Of a stretch of DNA of 23,917 bases, positions 1 to 8,033 are shown piece by piece. Made by a program: the position numbers and the translations under genes. Source of the stretch: a bacterium (GTDB taxonomy: Bacteria; Bacillota; Clostridia; Oscillospirales; Acutalibacteraceae). The notes below the pieces were generated by a model. It saw only the letters and a program-made list of their open reading frames with translations. It ran no database searches and was not told the DNA's origin. The stretch lies in NCBI GenBank assembly GCA_004560045.1, contig SFWF01000030.1, forward strand, positions 1-23,917, read 5' to 3'. How positions within the stretch are numbered: position 1 is the stretch's first letter; every line of letters starts with the position of its first letter.

Positions 1-154
1 CCATAATTTCTATTGGAATGATAACGGTGACTTAGTAATAATCTTTGATAAATACGAGGTTGGTCCCGGCTCAATGGGAACTCCCGAATTTGTTATAGAC
101 AGAGATGTCATTAAGGATATTTTAAAATCGGAGTTTAAAGACATTATTTTATAA
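1..154 (+). CDS. C-terminal fragment of a DUF3298 (RsiV-like) domain protein
   Basis: An open frame enters from the left edge (first whole codon at position 2) and stops at TAA 152-154, giving about 50 residues. It contains the pattern FDKYEVGPGSMGTPEFVI, which matches the end of the DUF3298 domain, where a strand with a Tyr-Glu/Asp-(I/V)-(A/G)-P core is followed by a G-x-P-E-F/V turn. That domain occurs in extracytoplasmic proteins such as the anti-sigma factor RsiV and in PdaC-like deacetylases. The N-terminal part, which would tell which protein this is, lies outside the window. The domain call rests on recognising this motif; the role of the full protein cannot be given. Confidence 0.6.
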   Translation, partial: HNFYWNDNGDLVIIFDKYEVGPGSMGTPEFVIDRDVIKDILKSEFKDIIL

Positions 155-183
155 TGTGGAGGTTATTTCTTTTACAAAATCTA

Positions 184-212
184 TTGAAAAACCAAATTGA
201 TTTAATTATAAT
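184..212 (+). promoter_or_regulatory. Sigma-A promoter for the GH3 gene
   Basis: TTGAAA (184-189) and TATAAT (207-212) are separated by 17 bp. This is a near-consensus vegetative promoter about 40 bp before the GH3 start and after the stop of the DUF3298 gene, so the GH3 gene can be transcribed alone. Confidence 0.7.
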
Positions 213-250
213 ATCATTAAACCTCTACGATAAGGTTTGAAATAAAAGGA

Positions 251-1870
251 ATGGGGAGTTTTGTGAAAGAGATGAAAGCGCTGAATCTCGAGGAATTGAC
301 CGTTGAACAAAAGCTCGGTATGGTTTTGTGTTGTCTTGTTCATAACAGAAAAACCGAAGAGGAAACCGAAGCAAATATTCAGTACGTTTTGAACCTGGCC
401 AAGAACCATAGTATAGGTGCCGTTTTTGTATTGCCGGACTTAAAAAACAGAGATGCGGTCATCGCGAGAATTAAAGAAGCGGCCGACTATCCCGTGCTTA
501 TCCTCTGTGACGCCGAAAGAGGCTTTCCCGCAGAAGGATATGAAAAAATAGGAGCACATAACGCCATCGGTACCTGCAACACCGCCGAGAGCGCCTATGC
601 CTTTGGTAAGGTTACGGCAGTTAATGCCAGAAAGGCGGGCTATAACGTAGTTTGCGATCCCGTGCTGGATATGACCGACGAAAACTGCACCTGCGGCGGC
701 ACCATAAGAAGCATTGGCGGCGATAAATACAGGGTGACCGAGCTCGCTTTAGCCGAGGCGCAGGGCATGCACGACGGCGGCGTTCTAACCGTTGCCAAGC
801 ATTATCCCGGCGCAACAGGAAATCCCCGTATCGATTCTCATATGGCCGAAAACAGCTCCGATATTTCTGTCGACGAGCTGATCGATTATTATTTATATCC
901 GTATACAGAGCTTAATAAAAAAGGCCTTTTAGACGGCATTATGACGGGACACGACCGTCTAAACCGCATTGACCCCGATTTCCCTACCAGCCTTTCGAGG
1001 AAAAGCATCGGTATAATCAGAGATTTAGGCTTTGAGGGCTTTGCTATCACCGACGCGCTTTGTATGGCAGGCGTAGTTTCTAAATTCGGTTGGGTTCCCT
1101 GCCGAGGTATGGCTATTGCAGGCGGTAACAGTCTTGCCCTAGTTTGGGGTAGCGGAGAAGTAGGATATACCTCTATGCTGCAGTGCTATAAGGACGGACT
1201 GATCCCCGACGATATGTTGGATTCTGCCGTATCTTACGTGATTGCCGCTCAGCAAAAGGTTATGCTTCTTGATACTACGGCAGAAATTACCGAAGAGGAT
1301 AAGATCAACTATAACAGATTAAATACCGACGGAGTTTACGCCAAAACCGACGAGGGACTGAGCGTTGCTTTACCGAAGGACAAAAAGCATTACTTCGTCA
1401 TTCTGTGTGATAACGAAGCGGACCTTAATAACGGTGAGATCAGCGTTGCTACCATGCAGGATGCCTGGTATGACCCCGCACGAATTGCAGAAAGACTAAA
1501 GGCGCTTTATCCCGATTCGGGCTACCGTATCGTAAAGGAGTTTCCTGCACAGGGTGATATTCAGCGAATCGTTGAGGATAACCTTCTCTATGATGACGTC
1601 GTTTTCGTCACCTTCATCGATACGAAGGCCTACATTGGGGTTGAAAACTTTGCACCCAGAGTATATTCTCTTGTTGAAGCCCTTCAGGTAACCAACCGAG
1701 TATCTACTATTTTGCATTTCGGTAATCCCTTTGTTTTAGAAGATTTCGTTCACGTTCCGCGCATTATTATAGGCGGAACCGCTCCCGCGGCCGTAGAAGC
1801 GGGACTGAAGGTGCTTTCGGGCGAATATCCTGCAAAGGGAAGCCTTACATATGACGTTAAATTTAAATAA
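251..1870 (+). CDS. Glycoside hydrolase family 3 protein (NagZ-like beta-N-acetylhexosaminidase type), cytoplasmic
   Basis: A 539-residue GH3 enzyme with an N-terminal TIM-barrel domain (about residues 15-340) and a C-terminal alpha/beta sandwich domain (about 380-539). KHYPGATG (183-190) followed by D195-S-H197 matches the KHFPGHG...DSH loop of NagZ-type enzymes, whose Asp-His pair replaces the usual acid/base Glu. D268 in ITDAL sits where the GH3 nucleophile lies. The first His of the usual PGHG signature is absent (PGATG). No signal peptide is visible, so it probably hydrolyses imported N-acetylglucosaminides or muropeptide fragments; the exact substrate is inference. Start: ATG 251 has its purine run directly abutting it, whereas GTG 263 has GGGGAG at 253-258 with proper spacing, so the true start may be 263. 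It has its own promoter and a downstream bidirectional terminator, so it is probably monocistronic. Confidence 0.82.
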   Translation: MGSFVKEMKALNLEELTVEQKLGMVLCCLVHNRKTEEETEANIQYVLNLAKNHSIGAVFVLPDLKNRDAVIARIKEAADYPVLILCDAERGFPAEGYEKIGAHNAIGTCNTAESAYAFGKVTAVNARKAGYNVVCDPVLDMTDENCTCGGTIRSIGGDKYRVTELALAEAQGMHDGGVLTVAKHYPGATGNPRIDSHMAENSSDISVDELIDYYLYPYTELNKKGLLDGIMTGHDRLNRIDPDFPTSLSRKSIGIIRDLGFEGFAITDALCMAGVVSKFGWVPCRGMAIAGGNSLALVWGSGEVGYTSMLQCYKDGLIPDDMLDSAVSYVIAAQQKVMLLDTTAEITEEDKINYNRLNTDGVYAKTDEGLSVALPKDKKHYFVILCDNEADLNNGEISVATMQDAWYDPARIAERLKALYPDSGYRIVKEFPAQGDIQRIVEDNLLYDDVVFVTFIDTKAYIGVENFAPRVYSLVEALQVTNRVSTILHFGNPFVLEDFVHVPRIIIGGTAPAAVEAGLKVLSGEYPAKGSLTYDVKFK

Positions 1871-1903
1871 CAAACCCTATCGGCCATCAGATTTTACAAA
1901 GAA

Positions 1904-1936
1904 AAACGCCCATCCGTTACACACGGAAGGGCGTTT
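1904..1936. terminator. Bidirectional Rho-independent terminator between GH3 and AGCS genes
   Basis: AAACGCCC (1904-1911) pairs with GGGCGTTT (1929-1936), with an inner stem TCCGT/ACGGA (1913-1917/1923-1927). T-rich tails lie on both sides, serving the convergent GH3 (plus) and AGCS symporter (minus) genes. Confidence 0.85.
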
Positions 1937-1952
1937 AGTTTTGGTTTTAAAT

Positions 1953-3509
1953 TTAGTCTTCGTCCAGCTCGCGGGCGACCTCAGCCGCCTGAGTTTCGGG
2001 GTCGAAGTTGTACATAGGCTCGATATTCTCGCCCTTCTTGGTTCTTCGCAGATAGTTTTTGGTTATCTTGACAACAAGAGGTGACAGAGCCAAAACGCCT
2101 ATCAGGTTGGGGATCATCATAAGTCCGTTGAAGGTATCCGAGATGTCCCAAGCGAGGGAAGAGGTAAGAACTGCTCCGAGAATAACGGTGCATACATGGA
2201 TAATGCGGAAAACGACGGTGGTCTTAGCTCCGAAGAGATATTCCCAGGCCTTAGAGCCGTAGTGTGACCAGCCGAGAACGGTTGTAAAGGCGAAGAGGAA
2301 CATAGCGATAGCGATGAACTTCTCGCCGATGCCGCCCCAGGAGAATACCGAGTTGAATGCACCTCCGACTAAGGTCGCGTCGGTATAGCCTTCGGCGATC
2401 TCACCGGTTACGGCATTGAATACGCCGCCGTGAAGGCCGCCTGCGGTAAGGATAACGAGGGCGGTCATGGTGCAGACGATCATAGTGTCGGCAAAGACCT
2501 CGAAGATACCCCACATACCCTGCTTAACGGGTTCTTTAATATTGGAATTGGAGTGAACCATAACCGAGGAGCCGAGACCTGCTTCGTTGGAGAAAACACC
2601 GCGCTTGAAGCCCTGAGTTACGACCTTGCTTATGATAACACCGATACCGCCGCCGACGAAAGCCTCGGGAGCAAAGGCGTTTACGAAAATAGCCTTTAAT
2701 GCGGGAATGATATTAGCGTAGTTAACTCCGATTATAATAAGACTTCCGAAAACGAAAAGCACGACCATAAAGGGAACGATCTTTTCGGCAACGCTTGCGA
2801 TTCTCTTAAGACCGCCGAGGGTGATAAGAGCGGTTAAAGCCATAATTATAGCGCCGAGAATTATATTATAAAGGGAAACTCCCTCGAATACCTCGATAGA
2901 GGAAAGGGCAGACACGTCGAAGGCAGAGGCTACGTTGGTAACGATCTTGTTTACCTGACCCATACTTCCGATACCGAAGGAAGCAAGCATAGTGAAGATA
3001 CAGAAAAGAACGGCGAGGATCTTTCCGATATGCTTCATACCCTTCTTTCTGCCTAAACCGTCGGCGAGGTAGTACATAGCGCCTCCCGACCATTCGCCTT
3101 TTTCGTTTTTACGACGGAAATAGATACCGAGAACGTTTTCGGCATAGTTTGTCATCATACCGAAGAAGGCGGCCAGCCACATCCAGAAAACGGCACCTGC
3201 GCCACCGATACAGATAGCGGCGGCAACACCTGCGATGTTACCTGTTCCTACCGTTGCGGCAAGAGCGGTACAAAGGGCCTGAAAGGGAGAGATAGGGCCC
3301 TTTTCCTTACTGTGCTTGATTACGTGCTTCTTGAAGAGACTACCGAGAGTGTTTTTGAACCACAGACCGATATGTGATACCTGAAAAAACTTAGTCAGTA
3401 CGGTAATTATAATACCGGTACCGATAAGAAGGATCAGGCCGAACATACCCCAAACGACGCCGTTAATTTCGCCGTTTACACTTTCTATGGCCTTGAGAAT
3501 TTGTTCCAT
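1953..3509 (-). CDS. Alanine/glycine:cation symporter, AGCS family (AlsT/AgcS)
   Basis: A 518-residue multi-pass membrane protein that moves alanine or glycine with Na+ (or H+) across the cytoplasmic membrane. Family marks are ALAATVGTGNIAGV (82-95, the sodium-site helix), GAVFWMW (105-111), SGGAMYY (141-147) and FSNEAGLGSS near residue 310. Length is normal for the family (about 450-540). The hydrophilic acidic C-terminus ends in ELDED. AGGAGG lies 8 nt before the ATG at 3509. It sits behind a tandem glycine riboswitch, a terminator and its own promoter, so glycine is very likely a physiological substrate or signal. It could import glycine or export excess; the switch geometry does not settle which. 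Its only neighbours on the strand are the nucleoside salvage genes upstream, 17 bp from its promoter. Confidence 0.93.
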   Translation of the reverse strand: MEQILKAIESVNGEINGVVWGMFGLILLIGTGIIITVLTKFFQVSHIGLWFKNTLGSLFKKHVIKHSKEKGPISPFQALCTALAATVGTGNIAGVAAAICIGGAGAVFWMWLAAFFGMMTNYAENVLGIYFRRKNEKGEWSGGAMYYLADGLGRKKGMKHIGKILAVLFCIFTMLASFGIGSMGQVNKIVTNVASAFDVSALSSIEVFEGVSLYNIILGAIIMALTALITLGGLKRIASVAEKIVPFMVVLFVFGSLIIIGVNYANIIPALKAIFVNAFAPEAFVGGGIGVIISKVVTQGFKRGVFSNEAGLGSSVMVHSNSNIKEPVKQGMWGIFEVFADTMIVCTMTALVILTAGGLHGGVFNAVTGEIAEGYTDATLVGGAFNSVFSWGGIGEKFIAIAMFLFAFTTVLGWSHYGSKAWEYLFGAKTTVVFRIIHVCTVILGAVLTSSLAWDISDTFNGLMMIPNLIGVLALSPLVVKITKNYLRRTKKGENIEPMYNFDPETQAAEVARELDED

Positions 3510-3544
3510 AGTGAGAACCTCCTATAAATATTCGTTAAACCAAC

Positions 3545-3582
3545 AAAATAAAAATCACCGCGTATCCTTCGGATAGCGGTGA
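3545..3582 (-). terminator. Attenuator terminator controlled by the glycine riboswitch
   Basis: On the minus strand, TCACCGCTATCC pairs with GGATA(C)GCGGTGA (plus positions 3571-3582 and 3555-3567, one bulged base) around a 3-nt loop, followed by TTTTTATTTTG. It lies between the second glycine aptamer and the symporter start, the standard position of an expression platform. The 5' arm GCTATCCG (3577-3570) is complementary to the linker between the two aptamers. Confidence 0.85.
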
Positions 3583-3629
3583 AACAGAGAAGCAGTAATA
3601 AAGATAAGCAGTATCTTTAAAAAATAAAA

Positions 3630-3797
3630 AATCTGTCCTTTTGCCTGAGAGATTGTGATTACCCTTGCCCCTTCGGCATTCGCGTGTAGCGAACTTCTCC
3701 AGATTGCTATCCGTCAACAGTCCCCGTCTTTCGACACCCGAGAGTATTACCCCTTTGGAAAGGTATAAACCTTATCTCCTGCTGATTTCATATAGCG
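3630..3797 (-). promoter_or_regulatory. Tandem glycine riboswitch (two aptamers)
   Basis: Read on the minus strand. Aptamer 2 (3705-3630) carries the glycine-aptamer signature: CTGGAGA, GCCGAAGGGGCAA, CTCTCAGGCAAAAGGACAG, closed by P1 AATCTG/CAGATT. Aptamer 1 (3785-3714) is a more diverged copy with GGAGAT, AAAGGGGTAAT, CTCTCGGGT and GGGGAC, closed by TCAGCA/TGTTGA. The linker is exactly the 8 nt CGGATAGC (3713-3706). Upstream, GCTAT (3796-3792) can pair with ATAGC of that linker, as expected for the leader-linker (P0, kink-turn) helix of tandem glycine riboswitches. The aptamers lead into the terminator at 3545-3582 and control the AGCS symporter. Confidence 0.95.
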
Positions 3798-3818
3798 CAT
3801 ATTCAGTTTAACGGAGGT

Positions 3819-3847
3819 ATATTAACACTTTTTTTGTCGATTGTCAA
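3819..3847 (-). promoter_or_regulatory. Sigma-A promoter of the riboswitch-symporter transcript
   Basis: On the minus strand TTGACA (3847-3842) and TAATAT (3824-3819) are separated by 17 bp. The predicted start near 3812 leaves the whole tandem aptamer in the 5' leader. Confidence 0.8.
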
Positions 3848-3863
3848 GAGTTAAACAAAAAAA

Positions 3864-4751
3864 TTATGTAATAATACCGTTTATCATATCCTTATAGAAG
3901 TCATCGTCCTTTATTTTTATTACGTATTTATGCCGTCCCAAAGGATCGGGAGTGAAGGTATTGCTGCCGTTTAAAGGGTCGACCGAGGCGGTACCTGCTA
4001 CGGTATCGTAGCCTGCGGCCTTTTCGTCCCCTATTACTGCAAGAAGGACGGTCATAGGGTCCCAGGAGCTTCTTCCCTCGGGACAGCCCCAATCGCAAAG
4101 AGCGTCGTAAAGATGATCGTTTTTATTAAGGGTTCCGCCCGTAATTACCGAATTACCGACCTCAAAGCCCAAAAAGGTCACGGGGACGGGACATTTTTCA
4201 CAGAATACGCTTCCGCCCACACGGGAACGGAGATTATTGTTAAAATTGTGCTCGTTTCCCACGGGGCAGTCCCATTTTCCAGCCATAACCCAGAACTTTT
4301 TGACCTTTTCCTTTACCAAAACCGTTCCGCTAAGAGGAGAAATATCGTCGGGAGGACTTAAAAGCAGATTAGCAACGACCTGCAAAAAGCCGATCTCGAT
4401 TATCTCTACGGGCTCCTCCGCTTCGGCTAAAAGCCTTCTGTAAAGGCGGACTCCGTCCTCGGCATCCGAGTTGCTTTTATAGTTTAGTGCATAATTTGAA
4501 AGACGACCCTGATATCTGTGCTGATCCCCCATAAAGTCGGTTCCGGACAGGTCGATACCGATAGGTATGCCGCTGAGGCCCTCCTTAGCAAGAAAACCGT
4601 CTAAGGACGACACAGATTTTTCCATACAGGCGTTTATAACGACGCCGATAAGCTCGACCTTTTTATCCTTTACGGCGCGGCAAAGAAGTCTAAGGGCTAC
4701 CACATCGTCACAGTCGGTCCACCAATCGGTACCAAGTATAAATTTTCTCAT
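3864..4751 (-). CDS. Nucleoside hydrolase family protein with a variant metal-binding motif
   Basis: A 295-residue cytosolic protein of the inosine-uridine nucleoside hydrolase family, which splits ribonucleosides into base and ribose. The N-terminal strand and Asp cluster are present but altered: D9-W-W-T-D13-C-D15-D16 stands where typical enzymes have D-x-D-P-G-x-D-D. The Asp that normally helps bind Ca2+ and activates water is Trp11 if aligned on the final DD pair; D13 could take its place. EIGFLQVVANLL corresponds to the usual G-P-L-T-N-x-A helix, and the C-terminal SWDPMTVLLAV holds the other metal-site Asp. Start has AAGGA about 7 nt upstream. It follows the ribokinase gene by 21 nt on the same strand, so the pair probably forms an operon turning nucleosides into base plus ribose-5-phosphate. 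Confidence 0.85.
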   Translation of the reverse strand: MRKFILGTDWWTDCDDVVALRLLCRAVKDKKVELIGVVINACMEKSVSSLDGFLAKEGLSGIPIGIDLSGTDFMGDQHRYQGRLSNYALNYKSNSDAEDGVRLYRRLLAEAEEPVEIIEIGFLQVVANLLLSPPDDISPLSGTVLVKEKVKKFWVMAGKWDCPVGNEHNFNNNLRSRVGGSVFCEKCPVPVTFLGFEVGNSVITGGTLNKNDHLYDALCDWGCPEGRSSWDPMTVLLAVIGDEKAAGYDTVAGTASVDPLNGSNTFTPDPLGRHKYVIKIKDDDFYKDMINGIIT

Positions 4752-4772
4752 AAAAAATCCTTCTTTCTTCTT

Positions 4773-5657
4773 TTAAGGCTTTGGGTCGAGAACTTCGCTG
4801 AGTTTCGGGATAGACGGCGCCGCACCCTGACGGGAGACGGTTATGGAGGAGGCGAGACTTGCGGTTTTAAGGGCTTCTTCGGGAGATTTACCACGGCTTA
4901 TTTCGGCAATAAAGAAGCCGACGAAGGTATCGCCTGCGGCGGTTGTGTCTACCGCTTTTGCGGGAAACGCGGTCTGTGTAAGCACTGAGTCTCCACAAAG
5001 ATATACCGAGCCTTTTTTACCGAGGGTTATAACTGCTCTAAGCTCGGGATAGCTCTCGCTCAAAAACCTTTTAAAGCCCTCCGTACCATTTTCTCCCGAA
5101 AGCCCCTCGGCCTCTATCTCGTTTACGATAAGGCAGTATATTTTTTCAAGACCTATCGAACGGATATTTTCGGTAAAGGGGGCAGGATTTAAAAATATTT
5201 TCATACCCTTTTCCGCGGCGCGGTTTATAATATATTCAAGGTTGTTTATTTCGTTTTGCAAAACGATATAATCGCCCTTATTAAAATTCGAAAGAACGCG
5301 ATCGACATAGTCGGCGGTTAGGGCGTGATTGGCACCTGCAAAAAGGACGATACAGTTTTCACCGCTTTTGTCGACCTGAATTATGGCCTGACCCGTAGGC
5401 TCGTCTACCACGTTTATATAGGAAAGGTCGACCCCTGCCGACTTCATAAAATCGGTGAGCATTGAGCCGTCTTTACCGACGCAGCCCGCGTGATAAACCG
5501 AAACACCTGCATTTGCGAGAGCTATCGACTGATTAAGTCCCTTGCCGCCGACGAATTTATTCATCGAGTCGGCCGAGATAGTTTCCCCCGGTTTTACGAT
5601 ATGGTCAAGAGAATAGACGAGATCGATATTTAAGGAGCCGAAATTAAGAATTTTCAT
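4773..5657 (-). CDS. rbsK: Ribokinase-like PfkB family sugar kinase
   Basis: A 294-residue PfkB-family kinase. It has GGKGLNQSIALA (from residue 37), the family's first signature (GGKGANQA in ribokinase), and DTTAAGDTFVGFF, the second signature with catalytic Asp D243. An N-terminal G-S-L-N-I-D strand binds sugar. The family phosphorylates ribose (or fructose, nucleosides) with ATP; pairing with a nucleoside hydrolase 21 nt downstream favours ribose. The longer reading frame begins at 5720, but ATG 5657 has GGGGAGG 6-7 nt upstream, and the sequence before it contains the promoter, so 5657 is the start. No ribose transporter is next to it, so the ribose is likely to come from nucleosides. Other small-sugar substrates are possible. 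Confidence 0.85.
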   Translation of the reverse strand: MKILNFGSLNIDLVYSLDHIVKPGETISADSMNKFVGGKGLNQSIALANAGVSVYHAGCVGKDGSMLTDFMKSAGVDLSYINVVDEPTGQAIIQVDKSGENCIVLFAGANHALTADYVDRVLSNFNKGDYIVLQNEINNLEYIINRAAEKGMKIFLNPAPFTENIRSIGLEKIYCLIVNEIEAEGLSGENGTEGFKRFLSESYPELRAVITLGKKGSVYLCGDSVLTQTAFPAKAVDTTAAGDTFVGFFIAEISRGKSPEEALKTASLASSITVSRQGAAPSIPKLSEVLDPKP

Positions 5658-5687
5658 TTTATGCCTCCCCAAAAAAGATGCTAATTC

Positions 5688-5716
5688 AGCATAACATAAA
5701 TAAACGTATTCTACAA
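5688..5716 (-). promoter_or_regulatory. Probable promoter of the ribokinase-nucleoside hydrolase operon
   Basis: On the minus strand TTGTAG (5716-5711) and TATGCT (5693-5688) lie 17 bp apart, about 30 bp before the ribokinase start. It overlaps the N-terminal extension of the longer reading frame, supporting the shorter start. Confidence 0.55.
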
Positions 5717-5773
5717 GCATTTTTTCGATTTATATATAGCGGCATTGTAAATGAAATTAAATTTAAATTAAAT

Positions 5774-5816
5774 TTGACATTAAAAAGCGTTGCTTTTTTA
5801 TGGATTATGTGATAAT
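5774..5816 (+). promoter_or_regulatory. Promoter region of the antiporter gene with small hairpin
   Basis: GATAAT (5811-5816) preceded by TGT forms an extended -10 candidate with a poor -35 (TTGCTT, 5790-5795, 15 bp spacer). A TTGACA box at 5774-5779 has only a weak TTTTAT 16 bp downstream. A short perfect hairpin, AAAAAGC-GTT-GCTTTTT, lies in between. The exact promoter is uncertain. Confidence 0.35.
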
Positions 5817-5861
5817 ATATATATTCGGATTTAACATATTATATATAAAGAAGATGATTTT

Positions 5862-7154
5862 ATGGCACTACTTTCTGTATCTATCGCGCTTTTGGCAGGT
5901 CTTTTAATGACCCGCGCCTTCAAGCCCTTAAAGCTCCCCTCGGTAACGGCTTACCTTATCGCGGGCGTACTTATCGGACCTTACTGTTTAGGTCAGCTCG
6001 GAATCGAAGGTCTCGGCTTCACCTCGGGCGAAGCGGTATCGGCCCTTTCGGTCGTATCCGAGGTCGCTCTCGGCTTTATCGCCTTTTCCATCGGTAATGA
6101 GTTCATTATAAGCGACCTTAAGAAAACCGGTAAGCAGGCCCTTATTATCGGCGTTTTGCAGGCCGTCGTCGCAATGCTTCTGGTTGACGCCGCCCTTATC
6201 GGAATGCACTTTATTATGCCCGACAAATTAAGCCTTGCGCAGGCCCTTACTCTCGGCGCTATCGCCACCGCAACCGCTCCTGCCGCGACCCTTATGGTCG
6301 TTCGTCAGTATAAGGCTAAGGGTCCTCTTACCAAGCTTCTCCTTCCCATCGTTGCCCTCGACGACGCGGTAGGCCTTATCGCCTTTGCGGTATCCTTCGG
6401 AATTGCAAAGACCCTTGTAAGCGGCGAGATCGACCTTGTCTCCATACTCGTTAACCCTCTTGTCGAGATCGTCTGCTCCCTTATTCTCGGCGCAATTATG
6501 GGATGGGTACTGACCCAGCTCGAAAAGCTTTTCAACTCCAATACCAACCGTCTTAACCTTACCATTGCGATCGTTTTCCTCACCGCTTCCCTTTCGATGC
6601 TGGAGTTCCATATCGGACCCGTACAGATTCATTTCTCCTCTCTTCTTACCTGTATGATGCTTGGTACCGTTTTCTGCAACATCTGTCCCCTTTCCAACGA
6701 CCTTATGGCCTCTACCGACAAGTGGACCTCCCCCGTATTCGCCCTTTTCTTCGTTATAAGCGGCGCAGAGCTTGAGCTCGGCGTATTTACCGACTGGGCA
6801 ATCGTTATAATCGGCCTTGTATATATCGTATTCCGTTCCCTCGGTAAGTATTTCGGAGCCGCAGGAAGCGCAAAGCTTACCCACTGCTCGCCTCAGATAG
6901 TCAAATATCTCGGCATTACCCTTCTGCCTCAGGCGGGTGTTGCCCTTGGTATGTGCGCTACCGCAATGCAGCTCGGAGCAGAGGGTAACCTTATAAGAAA
7001 CATTACCCTTTTCGCCGTACTTATTTACGAGCTCTTCGGACCCGTATTTACCCGTATTGCCCTTACCGCCGCAGGCGAAATTCAGCCTATGTCCGACGAG
7101 GTCCATCACCGCCGTCAGAACAAGCTTGAAGCCGCCAAGGAACAAGAGAAATAG
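5862..7154 (+). CDS. Cation/proton antiporter, CPA2 family (Na+/H+ or K+/H+ exchanger-like)
   Basis: A 430-residue membrane protein with about 12-13 hydrophobic segments and a short charged C-terminal tail. IVALDDAVGLIAF places adjacent Asp residues at 167-168, the ion-binding pair of electrogenic CPA2-type antiporters. ATATAPAATL (134-143) fits the unwound helix-4 crossover that precedes it. It exchanges cytoplasmic Na+ or K+ for protons; which ion cannot be told. Unlike KefB/KefC (about 600 residues) it has no C-terminal RCK/TrkA-N domain, so no nucleotide gating is expected. The Shine-Dalgarno is weak (AAGAAG about 9 nt upstream). Codon use is strongly biased towards CTT, ACC, GCC and ATC, suggesting high expression. 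It stands alone between its promoter region and a strong terminator. Confidence 0.85.
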   Translation: MALLSVSIALLAGLLMTRAFKPLKLPSVTAYLIAGVLIGPYCLGQLGIEGLGFTSGEAVSALSVVSEVALGFIAFSIGNEFIISDLKKTGKQALIIGVLQAVVAMLLVDAALIGMHFIMPDKLSLAQALTLGAIATATAPAATLMVVRQYKAKGPLTKLLLPIVALDDAVGLIAFAVSFGIAKTLVSGEIDLVSILVNPLVEIVCSLILGAIMGWVLTQLEKLFNSNTNRLNLTIAIVFLTASLSMLEFHIGPVQIHFSSLLTCMMLGTVFCNICPLSNDLMASTDKWTSPVFALFFVISGAELELGVFTDWAIVIIGLVYIVFRSLGKYFGAAGSAKLTHCSPQIVKYLGITLLPQAGVALGMCATAMQLGAEGNLIRNITLFAVLIYELFGPVFTRIALTAAGEIQPMSDEVHHRRQNKLEAAKEQEK

Positions 7155-7160
7155 TAAAAA

Positions 7161-7189
7161 TCCGCGCCCTTACGGGTGCGGATTTTTTT
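7161..7189 (+). terminator. Rho-independent terminator of the antiporter gene
   Basis: TCCGCGCCC (7161-7169) pairs with GGGTGCGGA (7174-7182), including one G-U pair, followed by seven T (7183-7189). It begins 6 bp after the stop codon. Confidence 0.92.
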
Positions 7190-7307
7190 GGCTTAAAGAA
7201 TAGCATATTGTTTTCGGTTACCTTAATAAGCTCGTATATAAAAGCCTCCCGAAATAGATTTATTTAAGTTTATCATACTTTATGTATTTTTAAAAGAGAA
7301 TATAGGG

Positions 7308-7336
7308 TAGAAAGATAAGAGGAATTATGATATAAT
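7308..7336 (+). promoter_or_regulatory. Probable promoter of the MmcQ/YjbR gene
   Basis: TATAAT (7331-7336) preceded by TGA, with TAGAAA (7308-7313) 17 bp upstream. The rest of 7190-7307 shows no gene and no clear structure. Confidence 0.6.
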
Positions 7337-7364
7337 CTTAAAAAACGCAAAAGGAGGGGCTTTT

Positions 7365-7946
7365 TTGACCGAAATTGTTATTAAATACCGAAGAGTTAAT
7401 TTTGGTATACTTATAAAAAAGGACGGCAAGATATTCTCTGCCGTTACCGATAAAGAGACCGAGGAGGAATATATTCTTCACAGGGTCGAAAGTGCGGCAG
7501 GACCCTTTGTGGGACAGGTCAGGCTCGATTCTGAGGAGGTTATCGACAGAATCTCGGCGGCCTGCTTCGAGCCGGAGGTTTTTAAAAGCAAGATCACAAA
7601 AGCGGTTATAGCCTACTGCCTTAAAAAATACGGAGACAGTCCCGAGCATCTGTGGGAGCGTGCCCCCGATAACGCAATTCTGAGACGCAGCGACAACAAA
7701 AAGTGGTATGCCGCGATACTTACTATAAAGGAAAGCAAGCTCGGACTCGGCGGCGATAAAGAGGTAGAGATAATCGATCTCAGGCTTCCTCCCGAGGCTA
7801 TGGCGGCCACTGTCGACGGGGAAAGGATATTCCCCGGATTTCATATGAATAAAAAGCACTGGATAACCATTAAGCTCGACGGCTCGGTTGATATAAAAGA
7901 AATCTACGCACGTATAGACCAAAGCTATATTTTGGCGAAAAAGTAG
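7365..7946 (+). CDS. MmcQ/YjbR family protein with N-terminal extension
   Basis: 193 residues. The C-terminal part (about 80-190) matches the MmcQ/YjbR family (CyaY-like fold, often annotated as DNA-binding though no activity is established): CLKKYGDSPEHLWERAPD, then K-W-Y-A-A-I-L, then FHMNKKHWITIKLDG. The first 75 residues resemble the extension found in longer family members and contain a short beta-rich segment. Translation begins at TTG 7365, since AAGGAGG (7351-7357) is ideally placed 7 nt before it and no nearer in-frame ATG fits. It has its own promoter. The function is not known; I give only the family. Confidence 0.8.
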   Translation: MTEIVIKYRRVNFGILIKKDGKIFSAVTDKETEEEYILHRVESAAGPFVGQVRLDSEEVIDRISAACFEPEVFKSKITKAVIAYCLKKYGDSPEHLWERAPDNAILRRSDNKKWYAAILTIKESKLGLGGDKEVEIIDLRLPPEAMAATVDGERIFPGFHMNKKHWITIKLDGSVDIKEIYARIDQSYILAKK

Positions 7947-8033
7947 TTCTTAACGGTAATTTACGGAATTTATGGTATGATGGTAATAATCAGTCGCAAA
8001 TCAGGAAAAATAACAGTTTTTTCGACAAAAGAG

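Noticed and set aside
5658..5720. Longer N-terminus of the ribokinase
   Set aside because: The family domain begins at the ATG at 5657, which has an excellent ribosome site; the upstream codons overlap the promoter.
6228..7145. 305-residue open frame on the minus strand inside the antiporter gene
   Set aside because: It is antisense to a well-supported membrane protein, has low-complexity composition and no ribosome site; it follows from the strong codon bias of the plus-strand gene.
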